64,000 bases of DNA, taken from positions 42,796-106,795 of the forward strand of contig VWPU01014794.1 in the NCBI GenBank assembly GCA_013398955.1, given 5' to 3'. The notes below the pieces were generated by a model. It saw only the letters and a list, made by a program, of their open reading frames with translations, ran no database searches and was not told where the DNA came from. This DNA is from Callaeas wilsoni. Its lineage: Eukaryota > Chordata > Aves > Passeriformes > Callaeidae. Below are positions 49,501-60,893 of the stretch, one piece after another. The translations under genes and the position numbers were made by a program. Within the stretch, counting starts at the first letter, position 1. Every line of letters begins with the position of its first letter.

Positions 49501-51801
49501 GATCTCTGCAGTGCCCAGCTTGTGTCCCAGAAGCACGTCTGCAGAGCAGGGGAGGATTTGGTACACACCTAATGCAACAGGGAGATGATGAACTTAGCAC
49601 ATGAGAGAAAAGTGGGACAGTGCAATGGGAGCGAGACAAAAAGCAAACGCGGCTCTAGGAATGTGTTTGGTATTTGATCTATATTTTAACATGTTTTTGG
49701 GGTAGTTTTTGGCCAGATAGTTTAAAAGTGAAAATATTAGTCATGTAATAATCCAAGTACTCTGTATTAGGTTGTTTCCTAATGGCTTGAGCTGCATTTA
49801 GGGGATAGGCTTTCTGCTCCAAAAGGATCTTTTCCCTTACTTGAAGCCTTGCATATTTTAAGGCCAAAAAGACTTTTACAGTCATCCTGATCTTCTGCAT
49901 AATGTTTTGGACTGTCTCCCCTGAGCACTGGAGGGCAGTGCCTTTGCTGAAGAGCACACTGGGTTGCCTGCTGTTGGTGCTGTTGATGCAGTGTTCTGAG
50001 CAGCTACAGATGCTACATGTCCAGTAAGTTAATGTGCTGGTGTGCCCTTCATAAAGTAAAAAAATAAAAATCTCAGTTAACCTTGCAAGCTCTCTTGTTT
50101 ACTGGAGAAGGCTGATAGGTAAAAAGGAAGGAGATACTAAGACAGAGGAGCATTAAGTTGAAAAGAAAATAATTACCATGGATGAGATATGAAATCAATG
50201 AAAGTATTTTCTTCCCTGCCATGGCCATTTATTTTTGCTAATTCATGTGCATGCAGGCACAGAGTGTCATGGGAGAGGGACTAAACACACATGGGAGAGC
50301 TCGATGCTGGCTGGCCAGGGGAAATGCTATTTGGGAAGGTAGTAACACACTCTTCAAATTTGGTAATTTTGTGAAAGATTTCAGGGCCAAACACTCACAT
50401 GTTCAGGATTACCTAGCAGAAAATTGTATGACTGTCAGCAAACTGAATGGTTTTGAGTGAAGATGAACAAGGCATGTAAGCTGAGTCAAGAGAACTACTG
50501 TTAACTAATCACTTGTCTGACCTTAGCTGCTCTCTAATTATAGTGTCTAGGTCCTGAGTGCCTTAGATAAATGCTTCTAATAATATAATGCCTGTTAGAG
50601 GAGGACTGGCAGTGCTTCGTATGTACACACATCAGGTGGACAAGGGTACTAAGGGCATTAAGTGAGAAGAAATGCAGGCAGCTCTGGTGCCTGCTGCCAG
50701 CTTCTCCTCCCTGCCCACTGCCCCAGGGTGACACTGCCCCGGGGCCCAGCAGCCCCTGCTGCCCCTCCTTGCACCATTCCCTTCTGCAGCAAATGCTGCC
50801 TCAGAAGATAAAGCCTCCGATGGCCCGGGCATGGACAGGGGCACTTCATTGCTCCTGTGACACGTTATTAGCGGGCTCTGGAAGTGCAGGGAGCAGGCAG
50901 CAGGCCACGAGGTTGTTTTGCTTGGAAGCAGCCACCCCACATTATGGCACTCTTAATGCATAAGCACAGTACCACATCCAGCTGCCGTGTGCCAGGCTGC
51001 TATGCACTGCCGACCACAGCATGGATGGGGTGGCCTGGGAGACCGGCATGGAGCCTCTAATCTGTGACATCCAAGTCAAAGCAGTACCTGTCCAATCTGA
51101 TGGGACATGAAGCCCTGGCAAGCTAACACCAGGCACCAGTCTAAGCTTCTCTTCTGGAAATGCTGTAGGTGAAGAAGCCCTGACAGGTACTTAGCCCAGG
51201 ACAGAAAAACTAGAGCCTGGGGGCTTCCCAGAGCCTGTGCCCCATGGTCCCTTTCCTTCCCTAGGAAGCACTGGTCTCTGCCATGCTGGTAGGCTTCGGC
51301 CACCTGAGACCTCACACTGAACACTGCCTGAGTGCAGCAGGAAGGCAGCTGTCTGCCTCCCCAAAAAGAGGGAGTTTGTCTCATCCGCTAAGGCAAGCAG
51401 CCAGGCGCTGCACCACACTTGCAAGAACGTTGTTATAGCAGCCTTGTACAGAGGTCACAGTCCTGGGTAGTGTCTTCCTTGGGCTGAGCACAGGGGCAGC
51501 ACCTTGGGAAAGAGTCATCCAAACAGGTAAAGAGTAGCGGGGAAACAACCACAATGAAACGCTGTTGACTCACAAAAGCAAACATGGATGGAATAGGATA
51601 TCCTCTTGGTCAGCTCACACTGCAAATGGATGTCAGCACACCAGTACTCTGCCAAGGCAAAGACTTTCTGGGCTAGTTTTACAGTGTGAAATTAGTTTTC
51701 CATTCCTGGTGTAAGTCCCCATTCTCTCTTCTGAATGCAGGTTAAATTCAAAGATTTATTGTCTATTTTTAATACCCCTCCTCCCCCTTTTTTTTTTCCA
51801 G
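46527..51801. other. Non-coding unique sequence, no gene seen
   Basis: No exon or transposon was recognised. AT-rich, repeat-free stretches at about 48.16-48.25 and 49.13-49.33 kb hold homeodomain-type TAATTA and similar words. A C-rich stretch at about 50.70-50.77 kb (CTGCCCC and GGGGCCC words) is the GC peak of this part. An open frame on the - strand at 49679-49957 (92 codons) looks protein-like in composition but matches nothing I know. Confidence 0.55.
48171..48245. promoter_or_regulatory. AT-rich patch with two TAATTA homeodomain core sites
   Basis: TAATTA occurs at 48177-48182 and 48192-48197, 15 bases apart (start to start), in complex AT-rich sequence that also holds TTAAATTAA-like words. 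Clustered TAATTA cores are the usual homeodomain target in developmental enhancers. No test of conservation is possible here, and TAATTA is common by chance in AT-rich DNA. Confidence 0.25.
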
Positions 51802-51951
51802 GTGCCTGCTCTTGCATGTCTCTGATGTTTCCCATAGGGATAGTCCTCAGTGATTCCCTACAATGACACTCATGAAGACACATTGTTAAACAGGAATCAC
51901 AGATGCCATGAAGAATTCCCCGATATCACTGCCAAAAGGGAGCTGGAGGAG
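51802..51951 (+). other. Candidate non-coding or 5'-UTR exon defined by strong splice sites
   Basis: The left edge is a strong 3' splice site: a C/T tract of about 20 bases running into TTTTTTCCAG at 51792-51801, with a TTTAATAC branch-like word further left. The right edge is GAG|GTAAGA, a near-consensus 5' splice site with GT at 51952-51953. The implied exon is 150 bases. All three frames have stops if read from the left edge, so it is not an internal coding exon. It could be a UTR or long non-coding RNA exon. An ATG in good context (GCCATGA, ATG at 51908) is followed by an open frame that runs past the donor edge. No protein family is recognised. Chance pairing of good splice-like sequences is possible in 64 kb. 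Confidence 0.25.
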
Positions 51952-51953
51952 GT

Positions 51954-54759
51954 AAGAGTTAAGGGCAAGAAGTTTGTTTCAATCCTACATGCTGCAAGAA
52001 AGAATTTTTTAAATGTTATTTTGTAATCTTTTGAGAGTATCTCTTTCCTGAAAGGATTTCTTGGAAGTGCCTTTGGTAAGTCTTTGCATTGCATTTAGGC
52101 CATACATCTCTGACATGGATGATCTGGGAACTCTCCTGCTTCAGAACAATAGGGCAGACTCTAAACATTGGTTTAACTCTTTATCTTTTATTTGGGACAG
52201 GATTGATGCAAGATCTGTAATAACATGCTAGACAGAAGTTGACCTGGAGATGTTAGATTGCCCGATGTTAATAGCTGTTTCTTAGCATTGCTGTTACCTG
52301 GCTTCCTGTTTACTTACCATTTGCTTTAAAGTATCTTAACAAACCTGATGTAGTATCAATTCATTAAATCCTTCTTCCTCTGCACAGAACAGAAAAAAAT
52401 TGTGTCCTCCTGCCTTAGTGATGAAGACAGGAAATTTGCCATGAGAGGTTCATGCTATTGCTATGATCTGTCTCAGTCTTGAAGAGATACTTCTACAACT
52501 TCTGTTGCTCTTTTAGAGTCTCCAACTCTGCTTGCCATAGGATTCTCCTGATTAATTTTTCTTTACTTATCCGTTTGCTATGCTTTACAATCTTCACTTA
52601 CTGTATAGAACAAAAACTTATACTCAAATGTGTTTCCAAGCTGGAGTTTGCTTTTTTTTTTCCATGGAGAAATTAGAGTAGGGACAGCTATCTTTTAAAT
52701 GACACCTCTGAGCTTGTTTCCAGACAGCTTAATCTGACTTGCTAAATCTCAGTGTGAGTCACCATTTAGCCATTAACAAGGTCAAACTTGGAAATAATTG
52801 CTTGACTCAAAAATAAAGTTTTGAAAAGAGGGTTAATAAAGATAAATCCCATTTTCATGCCATCCCAGCTAGTTCAGACACCAGCATTTCAAACAGTTCT
52901 GCTAGGGCCTGACTTCTGCTAATGTCTACAAGCTCAGGGGAGCACTCTCTGTGTATATCACTGAATTTTTACAAGCTAACCCAAAGGAATGCCTATACAG
53001 TGCTCTAGTCAACCTTAAAGGGCTTCTACCAATACACTGAATAAACAAACACTCAGCTGCTACTAAATAAATGAATCACCCCACTGGCCATCTAAGTGCA
53101 GGACAAGCCCGTGCTAAGGATTTGTGCAACATCTCATGCAAAACTGTAAGTGTAACACAAACAGTAATGAAGCTATTTCATGGGCATTAGCACCAGCTTC
53201 TAAAAAATTAACCTATTTGACTTCGGGTCATTTTGCTTTCAGATCCAGATTTGCACTGGTTTCATATGAAATTTCAAGCCAGTGAAAACTTTATTTTGTT
53301 TTCAGTTTAAGTGTGATGCACACAGCCGATCCAGATTCACCTGGGCACAAGCAAGGAGGTTCTCAGAGATCTGAGTAGGTGCTGCTGAGTGGGAGAACCC
53401 AAACCTTCTCCCCTACAGTTTCTTCCCTTTCTGCACAACCCCTGTTGTCATGCAGCCACACGTGAAGAAACGGGGATCACTCCTGTATTCTGCTACATCC
53501 TCTCCTACATCTCCTGTTAGGCTGGTACCTTTCTTCCAGACTTTTGTACTGAGTTTTGATGGTAAGCCTACACAATAGAAACAGCTTCCCCGATAGTGGT
53601 TCTGTGTGTTTCCCTATTTCCATGAAGTCTGTCCATTGTCTCTTGAAGTCAGCTGGATAGTCCTTTGCTGGATATCTTGCCATCCCCCTGTGTAACATGA
53701 GCTTCAGGTTACCCCGTGTGGATGTGTGGCTTTGCACAGCGCTCTGTTAATTCTGGCTGGAGTATGAGAAAAGGTGGCTTCTCTCCTCATCAGTGGGGCT
53801 GGAAAGAACATTTCATAAACATAATTGTCCCTTACTGTAACTCAAACCTGTTCCTTTTTTTGGACAGAGAAAGAGAGGAGAGGGTTTTTTTGCTGGGGGA
53901 GTCCTGTTGGCCAATGCTGTGCCAGTGGGAATTGCTGGCTGGAGTGTTTCAGGTGAGACTGGAGTTGCTAGGGCTCAAATTCCCATTCTGGTTTGTGGCA
54001 AAGTCATTCATTTTGCTCTTGGCCCTGCTGATGCTGCAAGCGGCTTCTGGACCTGAAAAGTCCTTTGTGCTTCTGGCAGGTGAAACAAATACCAATGGAT
54101 GCATAAGAGAGGTCACTTTGGATTTCCATACAGACAGGTTTTCTTTTTCTTTTTTTCTTTCTTTAATGAGGTTTCAGGAGAGGGTGAGGAAAGGTGGGTG
54201 ACAGGACATTATGATGGAGTTTGTAATTGCTTATACAGCTTTCTAACCTACCTGTATTAACAGGAGAGTGATGGAAGAGAGGCAAGGGGCCGACTGCTCT
54301 CTGTAGAGTTGTGGAGAAAGGCAGGGATGCATGCAGAGGTAGAGAAGGGCTCTTCTGACATTGCATGCATAATCTAATCTAGGCCATAATAATTTCCTAC
54401 CGGCTCAGCATCAGTCACATCATTAGCCTAATGCTGAAATTAGATCTTGTCTGTCACTGACATTTGTTTTCCTATCTGGACCATCTCTGTACTGCAGTAC
54501 TTCCTGCCTCAATTCTTGTGGGACCAACAATCCCAGTTATGTCGGTCCAGACGTAGCAGAAAGCTTTTACTGTCACTCCCCGCAGACAAGGGAAACCATC
54601 AAAGTGAGTGTTTCAATATGCCATTGCTCTCTTGTGTAAAATAAGAGCAACTCCCCATTACAACTTGGGGTCTTATTCCCATCCAACACCCTGCACTGGA
54701 TGCAAACAAACAGTCAATAATAAAAATATCACAGAATCATACCCCTTATTGTCCTGGGT
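51954..54759. other. Non-coding unique sequence, no gene seen
   Basis: AT-rich sequence with no recognisable repeat or exon. A + strand frame open for about 161 codons near 53.7-54.2 kb contains hydrophobic stretches but has no known relative. A C/T tract at 54139-54164 is simple low-complexity DNA. A short word like the CR1 terminal repeat (TCACAGAATCATA) lies just left of LTR 2, with no CR1 body attached. Confidence 0.58.
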
Positions 54760-55020
54760 TTGGCTGGGATAGAGTTAATTTTCTTCAGAGTAGCTGGCAT
54801 GGGGCTATGTTTGGATTTGTGGTGGAAACAGTGTCGAAAACACAGGGCTATTTTCCTTACTGCCGAGCAGTGTTTACAGGGAGCCCAGGCCTTTGCTGCT
54901 CCTCACGCACCCCACCAGTGAGGAATCTGGGGGGGCACAAGAAGCCTTGAGAGGACATATCTGGAACAGCTGACCTCAGCTGACTGCTGGGATGTTCCAG
55001 ACCGTATGACCTCATGCTCA

Positions 55021-55030
55021 GCATATAAAG
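55021..55030 (+). promoter_or_regulatory. TATA box of solo LTR 2
   Basis: GCATATAAAG occupies the place where LTR 1 has the decayed GTATACAAAG and LTR 3 has GCATAAAAAG on its own strand. Agreement in position among three copies supports it as the ancestral LTR core promoter. Of the three, this copy fits the TATA consensus best. Confidence 0.6.
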
Positions 55031-55276
55031 CTGGGGAAGCAGAAGGAAGTGGGTACACTCAGAGTGATGGTGTTTGTCTTCCCAAGTCACTGTTACATGT
55101 GACAGAGCCCTGCTGTCCTGGGGATAGCTGAACACCTGCCCACGGAAAGTGGTGAATGACCTCCTTGTTTTCCTTTGCTTGTGTGCATAGCTTTTGCTTT
55201 ACATACAGAACTTTACCTCAACCCACTAATTTTCTCACTTTTACCCTTCCGATTCTCTCCCTCATCCCACCAGCGC

Positions 55277-55374
55277 AGAGTGAGTGAGTGAGTGAGTGCG
55301 TGAGTGAGCGAGTGAGTGAGCGAGTGAGTGAGCGAGTGAGTGAGCGAGTGAGTGAGCGAGTGAGTGAGTGAGTG
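55277..55374. repeat. GAGT/GAGC minisatellite inside LTR 2
   Basis: The tract is built of GAGT and GAGC tetramers. In its centre a 12-base higher-order unit, GCGAGTGAGTGA, is repeated five times in tandem without change. LTR 1 has only a short GAGTGAGCGA word at the same place, so the array grew after the LTR family formed. On the - strand the 12-base period makes a repetitive SLAH-type translation, which is an artefact of the repeat and not a protein. Confidence 0.92.
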
Positions 55375-55416
55375 CCTGCGTCGGGCTGAGTTGCTGGCTG
55401 AGGTTAAACCACAACA

Positions 55417-57606
55417 CTGTTCTAAATCCTGTGTCTTTACTGTGTGCAGTCAAGCTGAGACAACTGAGCTGATGGGACACATTCACTCAGCTGTTGCTCC
55501 TCTTCCTCTGAAGGTTCCTCTCTAGGAAATAGAGGTGCAGTATTTTTGGCCCCTATGTCAGACCTCGGGTCATACAAGTTTGTGCTGTGATCTTATATAT
55601 TAAACATGATTTAGCCATCACATTTCTCAGTTAGGAAGCATCCAAGTGTTCAGAAGCTGTGGCAAGGAAATGGAAGATGCACTTTGCTCAAATCAGGACT
55701 GCTAGAACCACCACACTAAAAATGCTGCAGATTCTAAAGTTCTCCTTATTTCCATGCACCAAAAATTGTATTTCATTAAGGGGCTCTTGCAATAACCAGT
55801 GAATATTTCATCCTTCAGAAAGTTAGAGAAACCTGGACAATTTCTTGTGTGGGTCACAAATTTCTACTGAGCCTCCTGTGCTTCCCAGGGTGCAAACTTC
55901 TTGCTGTTCTCACTACTGATGCTTGTACCTCAGAGGTGGGAGAAGGGATCTGAGCCCCAGTTTAAGCATCCCCTCTTGCCCCAGGAGGGCTGCAGCTCAC
56001 AAGGTGTTGGCTCTGCATCTGTATAAGCTCCAGACATTTCCAGTGCAGTCATTTCCACTGGAGCCAGACATTGTGGGCTTCTTTCACATTTAATTGAGAG
56101 AACTAGGCATTTCTGGGGATTTAGCTCATCCTGAAGCAGACATTTAAAAAGCCAGATGAACCCTAGAAGTGCTTAAGAGGACTTTATCCATGAACAGCTT
56201 GAGGAATATTAGCCATTGAAAAGACTGAATTTTGGACAAACTCCAAATTCCAGATTATCATTTGAAAATAAAACATTTTAAACACACATTTTAATGTAAA
56301 AAACCCATTCAATTTACCCTTGTTAGCAAACACAAAATTACTTAATTCACCATTTTTCAAATACCAGCCAGGTTCCCGGTTAGGAACTGCAAACAACACG
56401 TAGGTTATCTTCTCCTGACATCTTGTTGCCTTGTATTTCAGGGGAGCTACAAAGAGATAAGATGCATTCCTTCCTTCACCTCTTACCTAATCACAAAGTA
56501 ATTTTGTGGTCAAGACCATTTTAAAGGAGCCTGATTTAAAACCTCAGGGTTCAATTCCAAACGAATTAATTTAAGATCTGGCACTCAGAAAATTCAGTTT
56601 TAGCTTAGGGCTTATTTTCCTATCAAGTTTTTAGGATCCTGGCTACTCCATTGCCTCCCACCTTGTGTTTTTAATTACTTGCCCGCTTCTGGTTATGTTT
56701 CCGCTACTGTGTATACAAAGGCATCAGTGTGAGATAGCACCAAATATTTTGTGAAAATATTTAGAAAAAGCTTCCCACATATGCACTTAAAAGGCAGCTT
56801 TCATTATGTGATTTTTTTATGACCTGGAGCAAAAGAGAGGTACTCCACTTCTAAAATAGGTGTTAACCAGAGGCAGGAGTTAAACTTTCAGACCTTCAGG
56901 TGACATAGACACCATGGGAGGTTAGCAGGGGATTTACATGCATAATGTAGTTTTAGGTCATTTTGCTGCAAATTACAGCAAATTTTCATTATCTAGACAA
57001 CTCAATTTGACTTTTATTATTTATTTGTTAGATTCTCTTTAAGGGACAACTGGAGCTAAACTGCTGTGGTCCTGCTAGGGGATATGTATTGATCCAGGCA
57101 TTCATTTATTGATTAGCTACTTTACTGCCAAATAGTCCCCTCTGTTTACTTGTCTTAATCTACTTTAGATTCTGGAAGCAGCCTGGAAATTTCATGCACT
57201 GCCCGTTACCTCAGTGGAAAGTATTGATATGCTGACTGTCCAAGAGGTGATTGGAAGACTTGGGAATAGCATAATCATCTTGCTGTTCTACATGCTGTCT
57301 ATGATTACTTATTTCAAAATCATTGGCTGAAAATATTGACATGTTAGGTAATGAATAAAACTCACATAAAAGAAACAAAGCTACATTTTGAATGAAACCC
57401 ACCCATTTCCCCTTCAAATGCAATGGATTTTTAATGAGTCCCTCCAGAAAACTCGAGTACTCAGAAGATCAAGTATAATAAAACTGTGACCTGAGTTGGT
57501 GAGAGGTAGGGGGTGAGGAGCTTGTAAACAAGAACTCTGTCTGGCTTTGTAGCTGGAGAACTGTAACTATAGAACTTCCTAACTGATCTCTGCATTTATA
57601 AATAGG
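55417..57606. other. Non-coding spacer between inverted LTRs
   Basis: About 2.2 kb of AT-rich unique DNA with no exon and no retroviral coding trace. Its lack of pol or gag remnants, and the opposite orientation of the flanking LTRs, show that this is not the inside of a provirus. Confidence 0.65.
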
Positions 57607-57730
57607 TGTCTTGGTTTAACCACAAAAGGCAGCCAAGCCCCACCCAGCCACTCACTCTCTCCCCTCCAGTGGGATGGGGGAAAGAATCAGAAGAGTAAAA
57701 GTGGAAAAACTCATGGGTTGAGATAGACAG

Positions 57731-57736
57731 TTTAAT
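57731..57736 (-). terminator. ATTAAA polyadenylation signal of solo LTR 3
   Basis: TTTAAT on the + strand reads ATTAAA on the LTR strand, at the usual place before the U5-like end. LTR 1 and LTR 2 have altered bases here. It could end transcripts read on the - strand. Confidence 0.5.
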
Positions 57737-57910
57737 AGGGAAAGCAAAAGCCACGCACATGAGCAAAGCAAAACAAGGATTTTATTCACCACTTCCCAAG
57801 AGCAGACAGGAGTTCAGCCATCCCCAGGAGACCAGGGCCCCCTCACACATTACGGTGACTTGAGAAGACAAATGCCATCACTCTCAATGTCCCCCTTCCA
57901 TCTTCCCCAG

Positions 57911-57920
57911 CTTTTTATGC
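57911..57920 (-). promoter_or_regulatory. TATA-like box of solo LTR 3
   Basis: CTTTTTATGC on the + strand reads GCATAAAAAG on the LTR strand, in the same context (TGCTGAG before, CTGGGGA after) as the TATA box in LTR 2. If active, it would start transcripts read leftwards, towards LTR 2. Confidence 0.5.
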
Positions 57921-58167
57921 TCAGCATGATGTCATATGGTCTGGGCTACCCTGTGTCAGCTGAGGTCAGCTGTTCCAGCTGAGCAACCTCAGCCTACTTG
58001 CTGGTGGGGCAACGCAATAAGCACAAAGGGGCTTGACCCTGTGCAAGCACTGCTCAGCAATAACAGAAACATCTATTACTGGTGTTTTCAGCACAAATCC
58101 AAGACGTAGCCCCATGCTAGCAACTGTGAAGAAAATTACTTCTACCTCATCCAAAACCAGCATAACA

Positions 58168-60395
58168 GGTAAAATAGAAAGGATGCAATATTTTGGAAAG
58201 TATTTTTATTTTGAAATTGATTTTGCAAATGTAGCCCCCTGTCACTCCACAGAGTAGGATTAAAAGGTAAAACAGGTATCAGAACTTTACACCAGCATTT
58301 CTGATTTTGAATGTTGTCCTTTGTATCAGAGTAGTTGGAACTGGGAATTTACTCGACTTGAACAAGCGATGTGGAATAGTATAGACAGACTGGTGCTAGC
58401 AAGTACGTGGGGGGTGTGTGTGTGGGTGGCTGGAAGAGGGAAAACTGCTCTGAAAATGATACAGCTGAAATTTAACATAGCTCAGAGTAAAATAAGGATA
58501 AAGAAAAACATCTGTATGCCACCTGAGTGATAAAAATTAGGGATGGGATCTTGCACCTTTTGTGTTATCAGGGAACACAGAGACATCACCCAGTAATACT
58601 CCCAAGTTGCTGTCACGGTAGGCAGAGATATGAGCTAAGCCCCTTGCCCTGCTGTCAGGAAATGCTGCTACTGCCGAGGCGTTCCAGCCTCCTACCACGG
58701 CTTTGGCAGTATGGGAGAGTTCAAGACCAAAATCATCCCATTGCATTATCAGTCCTATATTGCCCAGATTATGGACAAATTGACCTCATAAGACTTTTCA
58801 TCTCCTCTGAGTCTTGAACAGGGAGTGTTGTTAGACCTGCAGCTCAGGCCAAACGGGAGCTGCACCGCAGAGGGCCCTTTGCAGACTGGGCAAAGAAAGA
58901 AATGAAAATGAATGGGCCAAAGCTTCAGGACCTCCCCTTTCCATAGCACTAGAGCAGAAAAGCCAGTGGCTATTGAGAGCTACAAGTCTCTAACTTGCTG
59001 AGCTCAGAGCCTGGCAGGAGAGGAGGAAGAGAGTTTCACACTTGAGATAGCCTCATTCATACTAGAAGAACATCCCAGATTTGGTCCACCATAACATACT
59101 CTTTCTGGAGGCTCATTAAACCCCTTTTTTGCACACAAGAGTATGGAGTAGCTCACATGTCTAGAGACCGGTCCTAGAATTAACCATTTGTATGCCTGAG
59201 AAAGCTGTGAGGAGTGTGCTCCTGGGAGCACAGAGGCAGGCAACAGAGGTTTGGTGGATGCCTGAATCCACACCTGGCAGTCCTGGAGTTCAAGGGAAGG
59301 TGCATGAGTTTGCCGAGGTCACTGTCCTGCAGGCTCTGGAGCCCATGGCATGCACAGGACAGGAGAGGCTTGTCTCACTCACCCTTTGAGCTCCATCCTA
59401 GTTCAATTTGCTTTTTTTGAGAAGGTTGCCAATGTAATTGCACATGTTTGAGAACTGCTCCTTGCTTTTGATTTGATCCTTATGTTTTAAACTGGCATAG
59501 TGATGAGGACCATGTCAATGCACAGAGTTAATAGCCCTTCACGTGTTAAGGTGAGAGAAGCAAATGAGTCATTTGAAGGAATCTGCATGTCTGGTATGAC
59601 TCCTCCTTTAAAAACTGATCTCCAACTCTGTTTTGAAGAGAGAATATTGCTTCAACAGCCAGGAGAGCTAGAGATCAGAACATTACAAAGCCACAATGAA
59701 GATGAATTCTAATGGATAGGTGGATGTAGGCTGATATGCTAATATACCTGTTTAACTTGATAGATGTTAATGCTGATGACAAATTCATAAGTATATTTGG
59801 ACCTATGTTTATCATTTTGCTGCAGTGTGTTAAAAATTTGATTATTAGTATATTGAATCCTTCAAAAAGCTGTTGCTAACCACAGCTCCAAACTCCCAGG
59901 CTTGCTAAGTGGCAGTTCTGTCACATACAAAATATTGCAATATATTACTACAAATTTTTATCCTTAATTACAACAGTCCTGACTTTTCATCATTATCAGT
60001 CCTGTCACTGGGCACAACACATATAAATTACTAGCATTAATTTTATTCAGAGTACTATTTACGGATTGAAGTCAGCAAATTTAGATTGTACCTAGAGACA
60101 TTATTGCATTTTGTTCTTTTGCCTCAAACCAATGTGAACTCCCTAAAAAATCAACTTCTACCCTATACGAATGACTGTGAAATTAAATACTGGTTTTATA
60201 CTGAGCTGATTAGAAACAACAAATGAAAAATTTGAGCTTCAGCTAACAATATGCTGAGCATGGGTACTTTCTAGAGAGGCCAGGTTCTCTTGGAGATGCA
60301 GATCCTCTGTAATGTACTTAGGAATAATCACTTGTCCCCTCAGATAAGAGCTGGCAGGTCTGCCAATGTGAGCTGAAGACACTCCATGGCCTGCT
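58168..60395. other. Non-coding unique sequence, no gene seen
   Basis: No exon or transposon was recognised. A G-rich/TG-rich short tract lies at 58405-58430 (GTGGGGGGTGTGTGTG). Open frames are under 100 codons and unlike known proteins. From 59.7 kb the DNA becomes clearly AT-rich. Confidence 0.6.
58405..58430. repeat. Short G/TG-rich tract
   Basis: GGGGGGTGTGTGTGTGGGTGG is a short G-rich simple tract. It has possible but weak G-quadruplex potential because only three G runs reach three bases. Confidence 0.65.
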
Positions 60396-60893
60396 GCCGC
60401 CACATCTGGAGCACTGTGTCCAGTCTGGGCTCCATGGTACAAGAGAGCCATGGTGCTCCTCAAGCAGGTCCAGTGGAGGGCTACAAGGATGATCCAGGGA
60501 CTTAAGCATCTCTCTTACAAGGATTGGAGGAGGGAACTGGGCCTGTTTAGCCTGGAGAAGAGAAGGCTGAGAGGGTATTTCCATTAAGAGAATGGAGCCA
60601 GGCTCTCCTTGCTGGCTCCAAGCACTGGGATGAGAGGCAACAGGCAGAATCTGATGCACTGCAAGTTCCACCTGAATATACAGAACTTTACTGTGTAGGT
60701 GTCTGAGTATTGGAACAGATTTCCCAGAGAAGATCTGGAGTCTCTCTTACGGCAGATATTCAAAAGCTGTCTGGACACAACCCCAAGTAATGTGTTCTAG
60801 GGAAATCCTACCTGAGCAGGGAATTTGGACCATATGATCCCACCAGTGGTCCTTTTGAACCTTACCCATTCTGTGATTCTGTCATTCTGTGAT
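60396..60893 (+). mobile_element. CR1 LINE, 5'-truncated, + strand
   Basis: Typical CR1 3' sequence, from CCACATCTGGAGCACTGTGT through GTTTAGCCTGGAGAAGAGAA and GAAGATCTGGAGTCTCTCTT, ends in the diagnostic repeated tail ATTCTGTGATTCTGTCATTC. About 500 bases of the 3' end are present, with several small deletions that break the reverse-transcriptase C-terminal frame. The first part of the element, with endonuclease and polymerase domains, is missing. It is a dead copy. Confidence 0.93.

Larger units (their letters stand above)
54760..55416 (+). mobile_element. Solo LTR 2, avian ERVL-type endogenous retrovirus
   Basis: It starts TGTCCTGGGTTTGGCTGGG and ends GAGGTTAAACCACAACA. Internal blocks parallel LTR 1 (+) and the reverse complement of LTR 3. 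A TATA box GCATATAAAG stands at 55021-55030, preceded by CTGACCTCAGCTGAC and ATGACCTCATGC words. No retroviral coding sequence is attached, so this is a solo LTR. At about 657 bases it is longer than LTR 1 (561) mainly because of a GAGT/GAGC repeat array near its 3' end. The flanking pentamers CTTAT and CTGTT match at three of five places, so no clear target-site duplication remains. The TATA region suggests former RNA polymerase II promoter activity to the right. Confidence 0.88.
57607..58167 (-). mobile_element. Solo LTR 3, avian ERVL-type endogenous retrovirus, inverted
   Basis: On the + strand it runs from TGTCTTGGTTTAACCACA to CCAAAACCAGCATAACA, the reverse complement of the LTR 1 and LTR 2 plan. 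On its own strand it keeps the CTGACCTCAGCTGAC word shared with LTR 2, a TATA-like GCATAAAAAG (57911-57920) and an ATTAAA poly(A) signal (57731-57736) within CTATTAAACTG. It lacks the GAGT/GAGC array. No retroviral genes flank it. The right boundary is uncertain by about five bases. Possible flanking duplications TAGGT and CAGGT differ at one base and are not exact. By shared blocks it is closer to LTR 2 than to LTR 1. Confidence 0.85.

Noticed and set aside
53716..54201. + strand open frame of 161 codons with hydrophobic segments
   Set aside because: No ATG in good context or known relative, and it runs into a C/T low-complexity tract near its end; probable chance.
54730..54750. CR1-tail-like word TCACAGAATCATA beside LTR 2
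   Set aside because: No CR1 body follows on either side of the LTR; a 13-base match alone is not enough.
54857..55135. Similar short frames on the - strand in LTR 1 and LTR 2
   Set aside because: Their likeness comes from shared antisense LTR DNA, not from a conserved protein.
55262..55486. Repetitive SLAH-type protein on the - strand
   Set aside because: It is only the translation of the 12-base minisatellite unit in LTR 2.
54760..58167. A provirus bounded by LTR 2 and LTR 3
   Set aside because: The LTRs point in opposite directions and the DNA between them has no gag, pol or env trace.
60318..60671. 117-codon frame on the - strand
   Set aside because: It is antisense to a CR1 copy for most of its length and so is a shadow of the repeat.
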